A stretch of DNA of 64,000 nt from Gadus chalcogrammus (Eukaryota; Chordata; Actinopteri; Gadiformes; Gadidae): positions 26,559,059-26,623,058 of the forward strand of contig NC_079415.1 of NCBI RefSeq assembly GCF_026213295.1, read 5' to 3'. Positions 53,502-63,886 of the stretch are shown piece after piece (position 1 is the stretch's first letter; every line of letters starts with the position of its first letter). Made by a program: the position numbers and the translations under genes. The notes below the pieces were generated by a model, which was not told the origin of the DNA, made no database searches, and was given only the letters and a program-made list of their open reading frames with translations.

Positions 53502-53892
53502 TGTGGGGGAACTTGCGGCGTCTGGCCTGCAGGGGGAGTATGGGCAGGTTGGGAGCACACCAGATCGGCTGGGGGGATTTGGCCTAATTGCGGGCACCTG
53601 CTCGCAATCAGGCCAATCAGGGAGTGTGTATTTATGTGCCTGCTTTGTTTTGTACTGAGGAACCAGGAGCAGAGAGAGAGAGGGAGAGATCCAACGCGAT
53701 CCCCAGCAGAGATCCCCAGCCGAGATCCCCAGCAGAGATCGCAGATCGCGGAGCGCTGATCGTGAGGACTCTCCCGGACTTTGTTGATTTATAGTTTCAA
53801 GCCTCTGTTCTGTTTTACTTTTCATTTGAATAAACTATCTCCCAGGGAGGGACGACGAACTTGGTCTCCGCTCGCTCACTGATCCTGCTACA
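53502..53892 (+). repeat. 5' LTR of Ty3/gypsy element
   Basis: A 391-bp segment with TG...CA ends (TGTGGGGGAACTTGCGGCG ... GATCCTGCTACA). It contains AATAAA near 53829 and a purine-rich stretch. Its last ~65 nt reappear with few changes at 58055-58120, which is therefore the 3' LTR remnant. Confidence 0.75.
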
Positions 53893-53893
53893 G

Positions 53894-53911
53894 TGGAGCC
53901 CAATGTGGGGC
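53894..53911 (+). promoter_or_regulatory. Primer-binding site, tRNA-Lys-like
   Basis: TGGAGCCCAATGTGGGGC lies one base after the LTR. It matches the known tRNA-Lys(1,2) primer site TGGCGCCCAACGTGGGGC at 16 of 18 positions. Confidence 0.6.
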
Positions 53912-53921
53912 GAGCGCAGAC

Positions 53922-54413
53922 ATGGACCAGTCACCGCTCGGAAGCGTGCTCGGGCATCTGGCCCAGATGGCGGAACTTCAGGGCCAGTTCCAGCAGGCCC
54001 AGAGCGAGGTGCTCACAGAGCTGGCCCAGTCCTTGGTGGCCGATCGGGCCTTCGAGCTCTTGCCTCCGGGGGACACGGCGACGGACCCAGGGGAGCAGGA
54101 CCCGTGGCCAACATCCACGTCAGGAGTGGGCTCACCGTCTCCTGCCGCTCCTGACGGGGGAGGCCACCTGCAGCCCCCACCGACGGCCCAGCGACCACCA
54201 ACACCGGTCCCGCGCACCGGTGCAGCTGCCCTACGGCGGGACAGGCCAAGCCCAATGCCGAGGGCGAGAGGGGGGGTTCCCATGTGCCTGCTCCGGATTC
54301 CGGAGCGGGCACATGAATCACATCCCACCCCCACTCCCCTGGCGCTCAGACGGCAGGGGAGGGGTGTTGGCGGTGCGGGTGGCCTGGTCACTTCCGGCGG
54401 GATTGCCCTATAA
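53922..54413 (+). pseudogene. Ty3/gypsy gag-like ORF
   Basis: A 163-aa frame starting MDQSPLGSVLGHLAQMAELQ with a Gln-rich helix, 11 bp after the primer-binding site. This is the usual position and start style of gag in fish gypsy elements. The rest is Pro-rich linker, much shorter than a complete gag (the capsid region is missing). A zinc-knuckle-like CACSGFRSGHMNH is in another frame at about 54285, so the ORF is probably frameshifted. Protease follows in the +2 frame. Confidence 0.5.
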
Positions 54414-55007
54414 TGGAGGTGGGCCAGGTTGTCCGCGTCACCGATGCCCCGTCTCCTCCCCACGTTCCTGGCGAGGCGTACCGTATCCCGGTGAGGATAC
54501 ATTGGGGTACAAACCAGGGGTCTCATTTATAACCGTTGCGTACGCACAAAACGGGGCTGAAAGTTGAGTACGTGACTTTTCACGCCAAGGTTGTGATCTA
54601 TAAAAAAACAACTTGGCGGGAAAATGTGCGCAGCCCTAAGCAAACTCTGACCCATGCGTACGCATGGTTTGGAGGAAAAGGAGAATTGGCGACACAGACT
54701 GTGTGGTGGTGAACTGAAGTCAGACCGAAGAATTGCAGAGTGAGAAGAACGATTATGTTTTATCATCGCCCTTCATAAATATAATTTCAACCCGTATCAT
54801 GCGTTAAATCCTAATCAGTATAATTTAAATCCACTGCGTTATTTCTCAGTTATAACTCCAGAAATATCTCAGAATAGAAATAAAAAGAAATTCTCTATAT
54901 TTAATCCCGTCACTCCATATTGTCCACTGACGGCGCGACTGCATGGAATAAAGCATCTGTCCAACATGTGTCAATAACATAATATTTTTATGTGACAATG
55001 TAAACAC

Positions 55008-55569
55008 CTGTAATCCTTAGCCCAAGTGAAGGAGTTCAAGTACCTCGGGGTCTTGTTCGCGAGTGAGGGTATGGAGCGTGAGATTGGCCGGAGAATCGGA
55101 GCAGCCGGGGCGGTATTGCGTTCGCTTTACCGCACCGTTGTAACGAAAAGAGAGCTGAGCCGCAAGGCAAAGCTCTCGATCTACCGGTCGATCTTCGTTC
55201 CTATCCTCACCTATGGTCATGAGGGCTGGGTGATGACCGAAAGGACGAGATCGCGGGTACAAGCGGCCGAGATGAGTTCTCTCAGAAGGGTGGCTGGCGT
55301 CTCCCTTAGGGATAGGGTGAGAAGCTCAGCCATCCGTGAGGAACTCGGGATTAGAGCCGCTGCTCCTTTACTTAGAAAGGAGACCTCGGGGAAGACCCAG
55401 GACTAGGTGGAGAGATTATATCTCAACACTGGCCTGGGAACGCCTCGGGATCCCCCCGTAAGAGCTGGTCAATGTGGCCCGGGAAGGGGAAGTCTGGGGC
55501 CCCCTGCTTGAGCTGCCCCCCCCGCGACCCGACCCCGGATAAGCGGACGAAAATGAGATGAGATGAGAC
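55008..55569 (+). mobile_element. LINE 3' end inserted with 9-bp target duplication
   Basis: TGTAAACAC flanks both sides (54999-55007 and 55570-55578), and the empty site exists in element 1. The fragment carries the end of a reverse-transcriptase ORF, a GCGACCCGACCCCGGATAAG 3' region and a short (GATGA)n tail. It is severely 5'-truncated, as usual for target-primed retrotransposition. Confidence 0.8.
55020..55406 (+). pseudogene. LINE reverse transcriptase C-terminal fragment
   Basis: The frame reads VKEFKYLGVLFASEGMEREI, GRRIGAAGAVLRSLYRTVV, KRELSRKAKLSIYRSIFVPI, LTYGHEGWVMTERTRSRV and continues RVAGVSLRDRVRSSAIREEL. This is the thumb/C-terminal part of a non-LTR retrotransposon ORF2 very common in teleosts (Rex1/Babar-type, from memory). 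It lacks the palm with the catalytic aspartates. After about residue 120 it shifts frame (a PRTRWRDY-like block is in another frame). It is an inactive fragment. Confidence 0.65.
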
Positions 55570-56569
55570 TGTAAACACATAATCAAATGTCAATTAAATC
55601 CCAAGTGTGAAAAACCAAGCCACACTCCTCATCACAATCGTTGTCCGTTACTCTTGATGCTTTTCATGACAAATCAGCCATTCAAAAGGGGTTATGTTCA
55701 AGAACATTTTACGTGGGTGATTACAAACTGATTATCCAAGGCGTTCTCGTCAGTCTTATTACCCTAACCCTATAAATACAGAGGTGAGCGCCGTGGTAAT
55801 GCTGCACCATGGCACTTCTGGCGGACCATGCAAATGGCAGGATTCGGAGGGAGAGGGTATTTAGGGACCATAACGATTTATTGGTAGGCTACATAAAAAT
55901 ATGTAACTCTATAGGTCAGACCACTTCTTTTTTTAATTCTGGGACAGTGCGCTCCGTGCTACTGACAGAGTTCACTGCTGCAGCAACATGTTGCCACTCA
56001 CTCTGCTTTTTGTTGTTGGCGATCCCAATCCCGTAAACAAACAAAACTACCTTTCGGGCCTCCATCTAACTCACAAGTGTCTCCACTTCAACCTCCGTGA
56101 AATTTTGCTTTTTTGATTTTCTCAGTACTTCTGCCATTGTTTCCAACAAGACATAATACCGGCATCTGAGTCTGTTTTATATGCAGATCGCATTCATGAG
56201 GTCATTTGCATTGACCATTTATGGTTAAAAAGGGGCGTGTAGAGGGCGGAACGTGAAGCTGATTCAGCTGCGCACAATTGTAGTCAGCATGTGATTTATA
56301 AAGCAAAGATTGCGTACAGGTGTGCGTACGCAGTGTTTTATAAATCCGAATATTTTTTGGCGCACGCAAAACTTGGCTTCTGGGCGTACGCACATTTTTA
56401 GTAAAGATCCCACGCACAGTTTTATAAATGAGACCCCAGGCGCTTTTGGCCTCGGTCTTCATGCAGACCATGATCCATCAGCGCCTGGTGCGGTCTGAGG
56501 CATTTGTGGAGGCGTTGAGCGTTTCGGTGAGGTGTATACACGGGGATGTGCACGAGTATCCTTTGGTCC

Positions 56570-56641
56570 TATTTACCTAGAGAGATAACTGTAGTAATCT
56601 TCATGGCAGTGTACATCCCTCCAGACGTACACTGTATGTGA
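56570..56641 (+). pseudogene. LINE endonuclease scrap
   Basis: YLPREITVVIFMAVYIPPDV is the strand around AVYxPP of LINE apurinic-type endonucleases. It is about 24 codons long, wedged between the gypsy protease and reverse transcriptase, so it is a further small insertion or a template-switch product. Confidence 0.45.
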
Positions 56642-56699
56642 TTCATTTATATTTTGATGGGATGTGATTCATTTATATTTTCTCCCCCCATAAATTTGT

Positions 56700-56985
56700 T
56701 TGTTGGGTGTGGTCGAGGAGTCTCACAGTGACTGGTGCAGTCCCGTCGTGCTTGTGGGGAAGCCGGACGGGTCTGTCCGGTTCTGTGTGGACTACCGTAG
56801 GGTGAACGCGGTGTCGAAGTTCAACGCCTACCCAATGCCTCGGGTCGACAAGCTCGTGGACCGGCTTGGCATGGCCACATATTACACGACTCTGGACTAC
56901 ACGAAGGGCTACTGGCAGATTCCGCTGTCTCCAGCAGCCCGGGAAAAAACAGCCTTCTCAACTCCGCCCGGTCTATACCAGTGGT
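56700..56985 (+). pseudogene. Ty3/gypsy reverse transcriptase, N-terminal part
   Basis: The frame contains VEESHSDWCSPVVLVGKPDG, SVRFCVDYRRVNAVSKFNAY, PMPRVDKLVDRLGMATYY and TTLDYTKGYWQIPLSP, then REKTAFSTPPGLYQ. CVDYRxLN, PMPRVDxLxDxLG and LDxxKGYWQIPL are the first reverse-transcriptase blocks of Ty3/gypsy pol; the Asp in LDYTKGYWQ is the first catalytic aspartate. The frame then runs into CAGTGGTTCTCAACCTTTTT (56978 on), the start of an hAT-type repeat, so the YxDD half, RNase H and integrase are lost. Confidence 0.8.
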
Positions 56986-57060
56986 TCTCAACCTTTTTTG
57001 AGCAAACGCCCCCCTGAACTTACCCTGATCCTCTGGCCTCCCCTCCCCCCAATAAAAAAA
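56978..57060 (+). mobile_element. hAT-type repeat, left end only
   Basis: Begins CAGTGGTTCTCAACCTTTTT, a widely shared hAT terminal sequence, and interrupts the gypsy reverse transcriptase. No matching right end was found. Confidence 0.45.
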
Positions 57061-57300
57061 TGAAATTAACTAACAACCTCACTCACACTCGTGTTATATT
57101 GCTTAAAGGTGTCATTGCATAGTTTTTTATTGACTTTGCGGTGTTCCCTAATAGCAATGAATGCCCTCTGAGTCGGTTTTGGTGAAGAAAATATAAATAA
57201 ATATCAATGAATATTCATGACATGCAAATGTCTCACCTCTGATTGGCTAACATCACTGTAATAAACCCATTTAAACTTCCAGAAAGACACACGGGGGGGG

Positions 57301-57420
<120 letters not shown>

Positions 57421-58054
57421 GTATGTATAGCCCAGGGTGTACGTATGGCCAGCACCCCACAGGGCACCGTGACCTTGATCTTGATCTTGGGCACCGCGGG
57501 CACCGTGACCGTGTCTCCCGCTGTGACCCGTGAATGAATGGCCCGGAAACCGCGGGCACGGCACTCCCGCGCCTCCCGCCGTGCCCCGACAATGAATGGA
57601 TGGCCCAGGAACCGCTGGCACCGTGACAGAGGCCCAGGCACCGCGAAAACAGATCGGGCGCAGAGGCCTAATAAGGCCTATATATTTTGTATTTGAAATG
57701 CAATGGTCTTTTCGTGGAGACTACGCTCAGAGTAGCTGGAACCTAACAACAGCAAGAGGAAGAAGGAAAACGGGCTATGAAACCAAATTACTTAGTTTTT
57801 TTTTATATCGCCCATGTTCGATTGAGTTGTGTTGGTTATTGAACTGTTAACCCGCGAATTTGGGTTATGTTTATCAGCGATAGAGATCATGACGATAGCT
57901 GATGTAACGGGAGTCCGGGCGGACCGAACCGCGCTGTATGACCAATACACTGCGCATAAACAGTAAAAAGTAGCTGAGACGGTAGAGGGGTTAGAAACCA
58001 ATAAATGAAAATAGGCTATTTATTTCAGGTAGCCAATTTTTTCACCCAAAAATA

Positions 58055-58120
58055 AAAATAAACAAGCTCCCAGTGAGGGATGACAAACTTGGTCTCCGCG
58101 CGCTCACTGATCCTGCTACA
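58055..58120 (+). repeat. 3' LTR remnant of the gypsy element
   Basis: AACTTGGTCTCCGCGCGCTC followed by ACTGATCCTGCTACA matches the last part of the LTR at 53502-53892 with few differences. Confidence 0.75.
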
Positions 58121-59049
58121 ATAATATAATACAATATTTTCCCTTCATCTCAAGGCACCCCTGTTTGCTCTCTGATGTATCAGGCGATGTGTTAGGTGAT
58201 GTGTACAGGTATGGATTTCAATTAATAAGTCATTGAGTTCCCTGACTCAACGGTTCTTCAGACATTCAGATTAATCCTTTTACTTTTTCTCAAAAGGCAC
58301 AACATAGTCAAATGAAGGTCGACTAATAAATCTAATTCGATGTGTTTCCTTATGGTCCTCAGAGCACGCGGGCAGTGGCACCCTGGTCAGGTGTGTCGTT
58401 GATTTGACAGTAAAAACATCATAGTTACCGGTTGATGGTGGTACCATCTCAAGGATTTTCTGTGCCTGTAGGGCAGGCATCTCCAAACGGCGGACCGCGG
58501 TCCGGGTCCGGACCAAGTGACGTTCCTATCCGGACCCATGACCAATTCAAAATAATAATTTAAAAAAAAACTTTTTTTTTTATTTTTTTTTTTAGGATTT
58601 TGTACGTACGTTTTGATACGTTTTGAAGGTTCGGCTGGGCTCGCATCTGGACAACGGCATCATGTGCGTCCTCCTTTTTCATTGCTCCAGTCGAGCAGCG
58701 AGTTTCTGTTCACAGCGGTGTAGCCAGGTACAGGTGGGGTGTCAGGGATTTTTCTCAAGTATTCCCCTAGAGCCACCTTGAAAGCCTCCAGCGAAGTGAT
58801 GGTGTTGATGGACTTTGGGAGCAAGTTCCACAAACGGGAAGCATTCATTTTGAACGAGTTTTCATAGTCCGTTCTGACCGAGATCTGGGCCGTTGTTTAA
58901 TGGGGGCGGAGTTATTCTGATCCCCAGTCGGCTGTGCTCGCGAAACACCATTTTGATGTTGTTTGGTGCTAACCCATTCAACATTTTCCAGACGTGGATG
59001 ATACAATATCGTTCCCGTCTTCGCTGCAGGGATAGGAGCTTGAGCTTCT

Positions 59050-61281
59050 TTAGGCGGTCCCAATAGTCGAGGTCTTGGCAACCTGCGATCTTCTTGTGAA
59101 GTTTCTCTGGATGTTCTCCAACCCTTTGATTTCTTGTACTTTGGAGGGGCTCCAAACTGGGCAGCAGTACTCTAGCTTACTCCGTACCATTGCTTTGTAC
59201 AGAGACATCATGATGAAGGGTGAGCGATCTCTGAATACACTGAGTACCCACGAAGCCATCTTCCTTCCACTCTGGGCAGTTTGTTCAATGTGTGGAGACC
59301 ACGAGCGATCACTTGACAGGAGAACGCCGAGGTCCCGGACTGATTTAGCTGGCTCTATGACGTGCCCTTCAGTTGTGGTATACTCCTTACAGCCTGATGT
59401 AAAGGGCAGTTGCCGTAGAAGCGATGAGGTGTTCAGGACATAGTTGAGAACCTCAAACTTCTTTTCATGGAGCAGCATGTTGTTGGCTTGCGACCATTGT
59501 ATAACTAGCCACAGATCTTCTTGAAGCTGGGACACGCTCTGCATACCACTGATAGCTTTTACTAGCTTTGTGTAATCTGCAAAGCTGAGCCCTTTGCTGT
59601 GTTTTAGCACTTCGATGAGATCGTTTATGTAAAGAATAAAGAGGATCGGTACAATCACTGTTCCCTGCGGAACTCCACTGATGACGATGCGGAACGTAGA
59701 CTTCTTCCCCTCTACCACGACGATCTGTATGCGAAGTCTGAGGAATTCCTTTATCCAGTTGTATACTTTCCCCTTGATGCCATATTTACGTAGTTTGGCT
59801 AGTAAGATGTTGTGATCTACTTTATCAAACGCTTTGGCATAGTCGAGGTAGATGGTATCGACCTCTTCTCCGTTGTTGAGACACTCTAAGACGTTGTCGA
59901 CGTGGCTGATAAGCTGGGTGAGGCAGCTCCTCTGTTTCCTGAAGCCGTGCTGAATCTCGCTGAGGAGTTTGCTGCCTTCCAGGTGAAACACCATGTGGTT
60001 TCGAATAACTTTCTCAAACGTCTTGATAAGATGTGAGGTTATCGAGACTGGACGGTAGTTGGCGGGGTCCGTCTTGTTACCCTTCTTGAAGATAGAACTG
60101 ATGTATTGCGTCTTCAGTGAGGGTGGTATGGTTGCACTTTGCAGTGATTCTGCCCACATCAGCTTGAGGGGGGTTGCCAACTGCTCCTTGCAGCTAACTA
60201 GAATCCTTGCAGGGATGTCACCATCGGGAGTCGCTGAGTAAGGATCAAGCTCCTTGAGGGCGCTGATGAGATCTTCTTCGGTGAATTCGAAGTCATCCAG
60301 TTCCACGTCTTCCTCGAGCTCAGGTTGGACGTTAGCCAAGCATTCAGTAATGTTCACTGCATCCGGATTACTGAACACTTTGACGTACTGGTCTTGCAGC
60401 AGCTCTGCCTTCTGCTGTGGGTCATTGGTGATGGCTCCGTCTGCACTGCGTAGGGGTGCGACTGTTGACTTGGTTTTCGAAAACCGCTTAGCGTAGCTGT
60501 AGAAGTAGCGTGGGTTTGACTTCACAGATCCAACAGCTTTTGCTTCTCGTGCATCCAGGTCGCTAATGATGGCTTCACTGATGTCGAAGGCCAAGAGGTT
60601 CACTTCTTCGATGAGCTTGGGCAGTCTCTGTGAGGTGGGGTTTTCCTGCCTCAAGGTACTGATCTGGGCGTTTAGTTTCCTCCGTCTGCGCTTCAGGGTG
60701 TACTTCTCTCTGGTTGACTTGCTGCGGCGTGTGCCAGGAGGTCTCACTTTTGAAGGGGCGTGGTGAAGTGTAACTTGAAGGACTGTCAGTCTAAACAGTT
60801 CAAGAAAGAGGCTGCCTTCAGTGTCATTCTCACACAACTGGTAGAGTTCTTCCCAGTCGATGGATGATAACTCTTCGTTCATGCCGTTGAAGTCCGTTTC
60901 GTGACAATTAACAGCACGGAAAGAGAACTTGTCCGTTTCTTGGTGGATTTTGGACGGCTGCGTGTCTTCTGCCAGGAGGTTGCATCCCAGGACTTCCTCC
61001 ACTAACATGTGGTCTGATAGGGGGGTCGTGGTGATGTTGGTTTCTACCACATAGTCCGGCTTGTTTGTGATGACAAGGTCGAGGATGTTGGGTGACCTTG
61101 TCGGTTCTCTGACGATCTGGCTAAGAAAGTTTGAGTCGATGAATCTCATTAACATTTCTTCTGATTCGTCCAATGTTGTAGAGCCATGCTCCCAGTCGAT
61201 CTTAGGGAAATTAAAATCGCCGGTGATGTACATATCAGGAACTCTGCTGTTGTGGCTAAGTTCGTCGATCTTCTCTTGCAT
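59050..61281 (-). pseudogene. LINE ORF2 reverse transcriptase, catalytic Asp lost
   Basis: A 743-aa frame. Residues ~1-95 are the end of the endonuclease (YITGDFNFPKIDW, PNILDLVIT, PLSDHMLV). RT blocks follow: KLMWAESLQSATIPPSLKTQ, KGNKTDPANYRPVSITSHL, GFRKQRSCLTQL, IYLDYAKAFDKVDHNIL (about residue 480, first catalytic Asp), SGVPQGTVIVPILFILYIND, and SFADYTKL at about residue 566. The family motif is FADDTKL; the second Asp codon GAC has become TAC (codon at 59574-59572). RSKLEYCCPVWSP near the end is the usual C-terminal block. The remaining C-terminus to about 58660 is in other frames. Confidence 0.8.
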
Positions 61282-61616
61282 TGCAGCGATGAGGTCTTGA
61301 ATTTAGTTGCAGGGGAGTCAGGTGGGCGATATACTGCAGCGATTATGGTGTGCTTTGACTCAATGTAGCACATTATGAGGTTGTTGTATTTATCCTCATA
61401 GTTGTGGGTATCGGTCACAACTAGCCTGGTGTGTACGTAGAGGAGGCATCCTCCACCAGTCCTGTTTGGTCTATCAGACCTGTAGGCATGATAGTCATCG
61501 ATGGAAACTTGTGCATCTGCATGTAGCTCTTTAACCATGACTCTGTGATTGCTACAAAGGGAGGATGGCAGCCACTTCCACTTATGACGTTGTGTTCGAT
61601 GAATGGTATCTTCCAT
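61149..61616 (-). pseudogene. LINE ORF2 endonuclease, N-terminal part, frameshifted
   Basis: The frame contains VSIDDYHAYRSDRPNRTGGG, CLLYVHTRLVV and YNNLIMCYIESKHTIIAAVY then RPPDSP. This is the apurinic-type endonuclease of CR1/L2-group LINEs (RPNRTGGGCLLYV and AAVYRPP blocks). VAITESWLKSYM belongs just upstream but is in another frame (about 61550), and after TKFK (about 61300) the protein moves to the frame of 59050-61281. So at least two frameshifts fall inside the domain. Residues after about position 110 in this frame are noise. Confidence 0.65.
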
Positions 61617-61656
61617 TGGTTGGCGCTGGTGGCTGCCGGCGAGACACTCTGCCCGT

Positions 61657-63069
61657 TTAATAGGAAGAGGCTTGATACAGCCGGTGGGGCATCATGTGTG
61701 ACATCATGTGGTGGGGCATCATCGGAGGGAGTTGTTGGGTGTTGAAGGGGTGCATCGGGGCTGGTGGTTGCTGGGGCAGCTGGTTGTTGGGTACCAGGTC
61801 TCGAACCATCTGGGGGAGACTGGCTCGCAGCTCTGACATCTGGTCTTCCATGCGGGTGAATATCCCGTCTTTCAGGTTCTCAGAGTCTTTTGCTGCGTTG
61901 TTGTTTTTTGGGGTTTGACGGGCGTCGACTGTTGGTGGGTATGGGGTGTAGTTGGATGTGAGGCTGTTGAACCTTATCCTTGGCTGCAGGTTCGGCCGGG
62001 GTACATCAGGGTTTTCGTTCCCCTGGACCGATTCTCTTCTGAAGCTGCTCCTCCTTTCCCGTTGCGGAATGCGTGGTGCAGGTTCTTCTTCTTTGTCTCT
62101 TCTGCGGTGTTCCCTGGGGGCGTTATCGCGCATTGTACCTTTCATATGGAAGAAGGTACAATCCTCTTTGACACAGAGCTGGTTCTTTACCGAATCTCTG
62201 CACAGACGAGGGTGCCAGTACCAGCATTGCTGGCCTCTGTTACAGCCCTCTCTGTTGTTGGGTCCAAAGTTGCAGAATCTACGGCATCGGGAGGAGGGTT
62301 TTTACTACATCGCTCGCCGTAGACCAGTAGTTCTCCAGTCGTGGAGGCATTTCCGTCTCTTATACTCTTCACAGATGTTGTCTTTACCAGCGTTGGGGCG
62401 TGTGTCTTTGGGGGCTGGTGGGTTTCTAGGGCGGTCTTCCTGGCCTTCCCGTCCACGTCTGGGACTCACCCGTTCTTCTTCTTCCTCTTCTTCTTCTTCT
62501 TCCCCTGCTTTCTCTTCTTCTTCTTCTTCTTCTTCTTCTTCTCCTTCTCCTTCTTTCTCAACTTCATTTGGCTTTTCTTTGTTGTTAGTGGGCCTCATTA
62601 CGTCGAGATGGTTCTTCTTAAGGCACTCGTGGCAGAGCCATACTATTCCAGTTGGGGTGTCTCCGGCATCGACTATTGGCTTGTATGCCTCCAACTTTTT
62701 CAGAATAGCTTCGCAGCTGTGGGAGCCTTGTAGGCACAGCCTACAGTGGAGAGGGGGCGTGTCTCCTAGTTTATTCCTGTAGGTCTCCTTGCGGTCGTCG
62801 CAGTCAATCTCGAACAGAGCTTCGATCTTAAGAATGATGCGGTCGCTCAGGATACCTAGGTTCTGGTAGAGCTTCTTGTTGTCTTCGTCCCGAGGAGCTA
62901 ACCCGAGTAGCTTGGCACATGCTTCTGCCTTGCATGCTTTCAAGTTCTTCAGGTTGACTTTGTACTTCTGGTCCGGGTTGGAGGCGGTGATGACACGCCT
63001 TGCTGTTGGTTCAGCGTTGTTGAGCAGTTCTCCCATGACAACCTTCTTCTTTTCACCTGCAGTTGTCAT
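61657..63069 (-). pseudogene. LINE ORF1 with PHD-like and CCCH zinc fingers, two in-frame stops
   Basis: One frame from 63069: MTTAGEKKKVVMGELLNNAE, then CRLCLQGSHSC and WLCHECLKKNH (a PHD/RING-like finger, residues ~108-150), an acidic Glu tract (GAA/GAG repeat, ~62465-62560), CEEYKRRKC, then TAG-TAA at about 62306. The same frame resumes with CRRFCNFGPNNREGCNRGQQ, CWYWH and CRDSVKNQLCVKEDCTFFH. The last two are CCCH fingers (C-x9-C-x5-C-x3-H and C-x8-C-x4-C-x3-H). A Pro/Met/His-rich tail ends at 61657. ORF1 proteins of CR1/L2-type LINEs bind RNA; PHD-like ORF1s are known there, while the CCCH array is less usual. Apart from the two stops it is intact. Confidence 0.65.
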
Positions 63070-63416
63070 ATCTCTTGTCTTGCTAGCAGCTAACGCAAGC
63101 AGCTAGCGTGGTTAGCAACGTGACTATGTGATAGTCTCTGTCGACTGGCCATCTCAACCGTGTGACTGGGCATCTCAAACGCATTTCACTACACAAAGCA
63201 TGATTACGTTAGTGAAATCATTTCTCATTGAAAAGTAGAATAGTCTGTTGTACAGCATAAAAACAGCAAAAAGCAATGACCTTCACAGAGTGAACCTCAT
63301 GCACTCACCGAACTCCCCCCCTCCCTCCGTCTGTCATTGCATGTGTGTTATAGCGTCACTCAAATAATAGCCAATCTAATTTTTTGTTTACCGGAAGAGC
63401 GATTTGGAATGAGAAA

Positions 63417-63886
63417 ATGGCTTGCTCAAAAATAAGGAAATTTGACCCAGAAAACAGACATTTTAAAGATGAATGGACTGACCATTACATGTTTATTCTC
63501 CCGCAAGGCAGTACAAAACCTTTGTTGTGTCTTTTATGTATTGAAACCATGGCGCTGATAAAAAGCGGGAATATTAAGCGGCATTACGAATCCAAACACA
63601 GATCCTTCGAGGAAAAGTATCCCCAGAAGTCAGAAGTAAGAGCGTGGAAAATATCCGAGCTGAGAGCTCAGTATGAGAGGTCTACGCGTGTCTTCACACA
63701 CTCATTTACAGGCCAGCAACGTGCAAATTAATGCTCACTTAAGATGGCATGGATTTTGGGGCAAAAAAAAAAGAAATCAGTGACACGACTGTTGTGATGG
63801 AGTGCTTGAACGCCGATGCCGAGACGTTACTTGAAGGTAAACAAAGGGATGAAGTGTGTGAAAAAATAAAGCAAATCCCAATGTGA
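63417..63886 (+). pseudogene. hAT transposase, GTF2IRD2/ZBED-like, N-terminal part
   Basis: MACSKIRKFDPENRHFKDEW, TDHYMFILPQGSTKPLLCL, LCIETMALIKSGNIKRHYES and KHRSFEEKYPQKSEVRAW, KISELRAQYERSTRV form a BED-type zinc finger (C-x2-C in CLLC, H and H in KRHYESKH) and linker. A stop follows at 63729-63731 after FTGQQRAN. The continuation (VVMECLNADAETLLEGKQRD, EVCEKIKQIPM) is in another frame past an oligo-A run at 63762-63771, up to 63886. This matches the hAT proteins related to GTF2IRD2 C-termini and ZBED genes. It is a broken transposon gene, not a host gene. Confidence 0.7.

Larger units (their letters stand above)
54518..56436 (-). mobile_element. Harbinger-like element 2 (inverted sister of element 1)
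   Basis: Inverted ends GGGTCTCATTTATAA, flanked by CAG on both sides (54515-54517 and 56437-56439), a perfect target duplication. It is the reverse-orientation sister of 50312-51587, with the Myb-type ORF readable on the minus strand at about 56140-55900 in disrupted form. A LINE 3' end (55008-55569) is inserted in it. Without that insertion it would be about 1.35 kb, near the size of element 1. Confidence 0.75.
54413..56567 (+). pseudogene. Ty3/gypsy protease region, split by an insertion
   Basis: Before the insertion the frame reads MEVGQVVRVTDAPSPPHVPG, EAYRIPVRIHWGTN. After it, at 56438, it resumes ALLASVFMQTMIHQRLVRSE and CIHGDVHEYPLV. Joining at the duplicated CAG gives GTNQALLASVF and an uninterrupted frame. 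In intact relatives the equivalent stretch is ALLDTGC with the protease Asp-Thr/Ser-Gly; here that site reads ASV, so the catalytic Asp is gone. The insertion is the Harbinger-like element 54518-56436. Confidence 0.6.
58570..63113 (-). mobile_element. CR1/L2-group LINE, nearly full length
   Basis: Reads on the minus strand from about 63113 to an A-rich 3' end at about 58570. It holds ORF1 (63069-61657), ORF2 with endonuclease (about 61616 on) and reverse transcriptase, and a short 3' UTR. ORF2 C-terminal sequence (MNASRLWNLLPKSINTITSL, then EAFKVALGEYL) is at 58848-58690. Several frameshifts and stops make it inactive. It is inserted antisense in an hAT element. Confidence 0.75.

Noticed and set aside
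53893..54567. 224-aa frame overlapping the gag start
   Set aside because: It begins inside the primer-binding site and lacks gag features; the frame from 53922 starts like known gag proteins.
60059..61300. Plus-strand frames opposite the LINE (for example 60254-60496)
   Set aside because: Antisense shadows of the LINE ORF2 frame.
61952..62782. 276-aa plus-strand frame with a Ser-rich tract
   Set aside because: Antisense shadow of LINE ORF1; the Ser run is the complement of its Glu tract.
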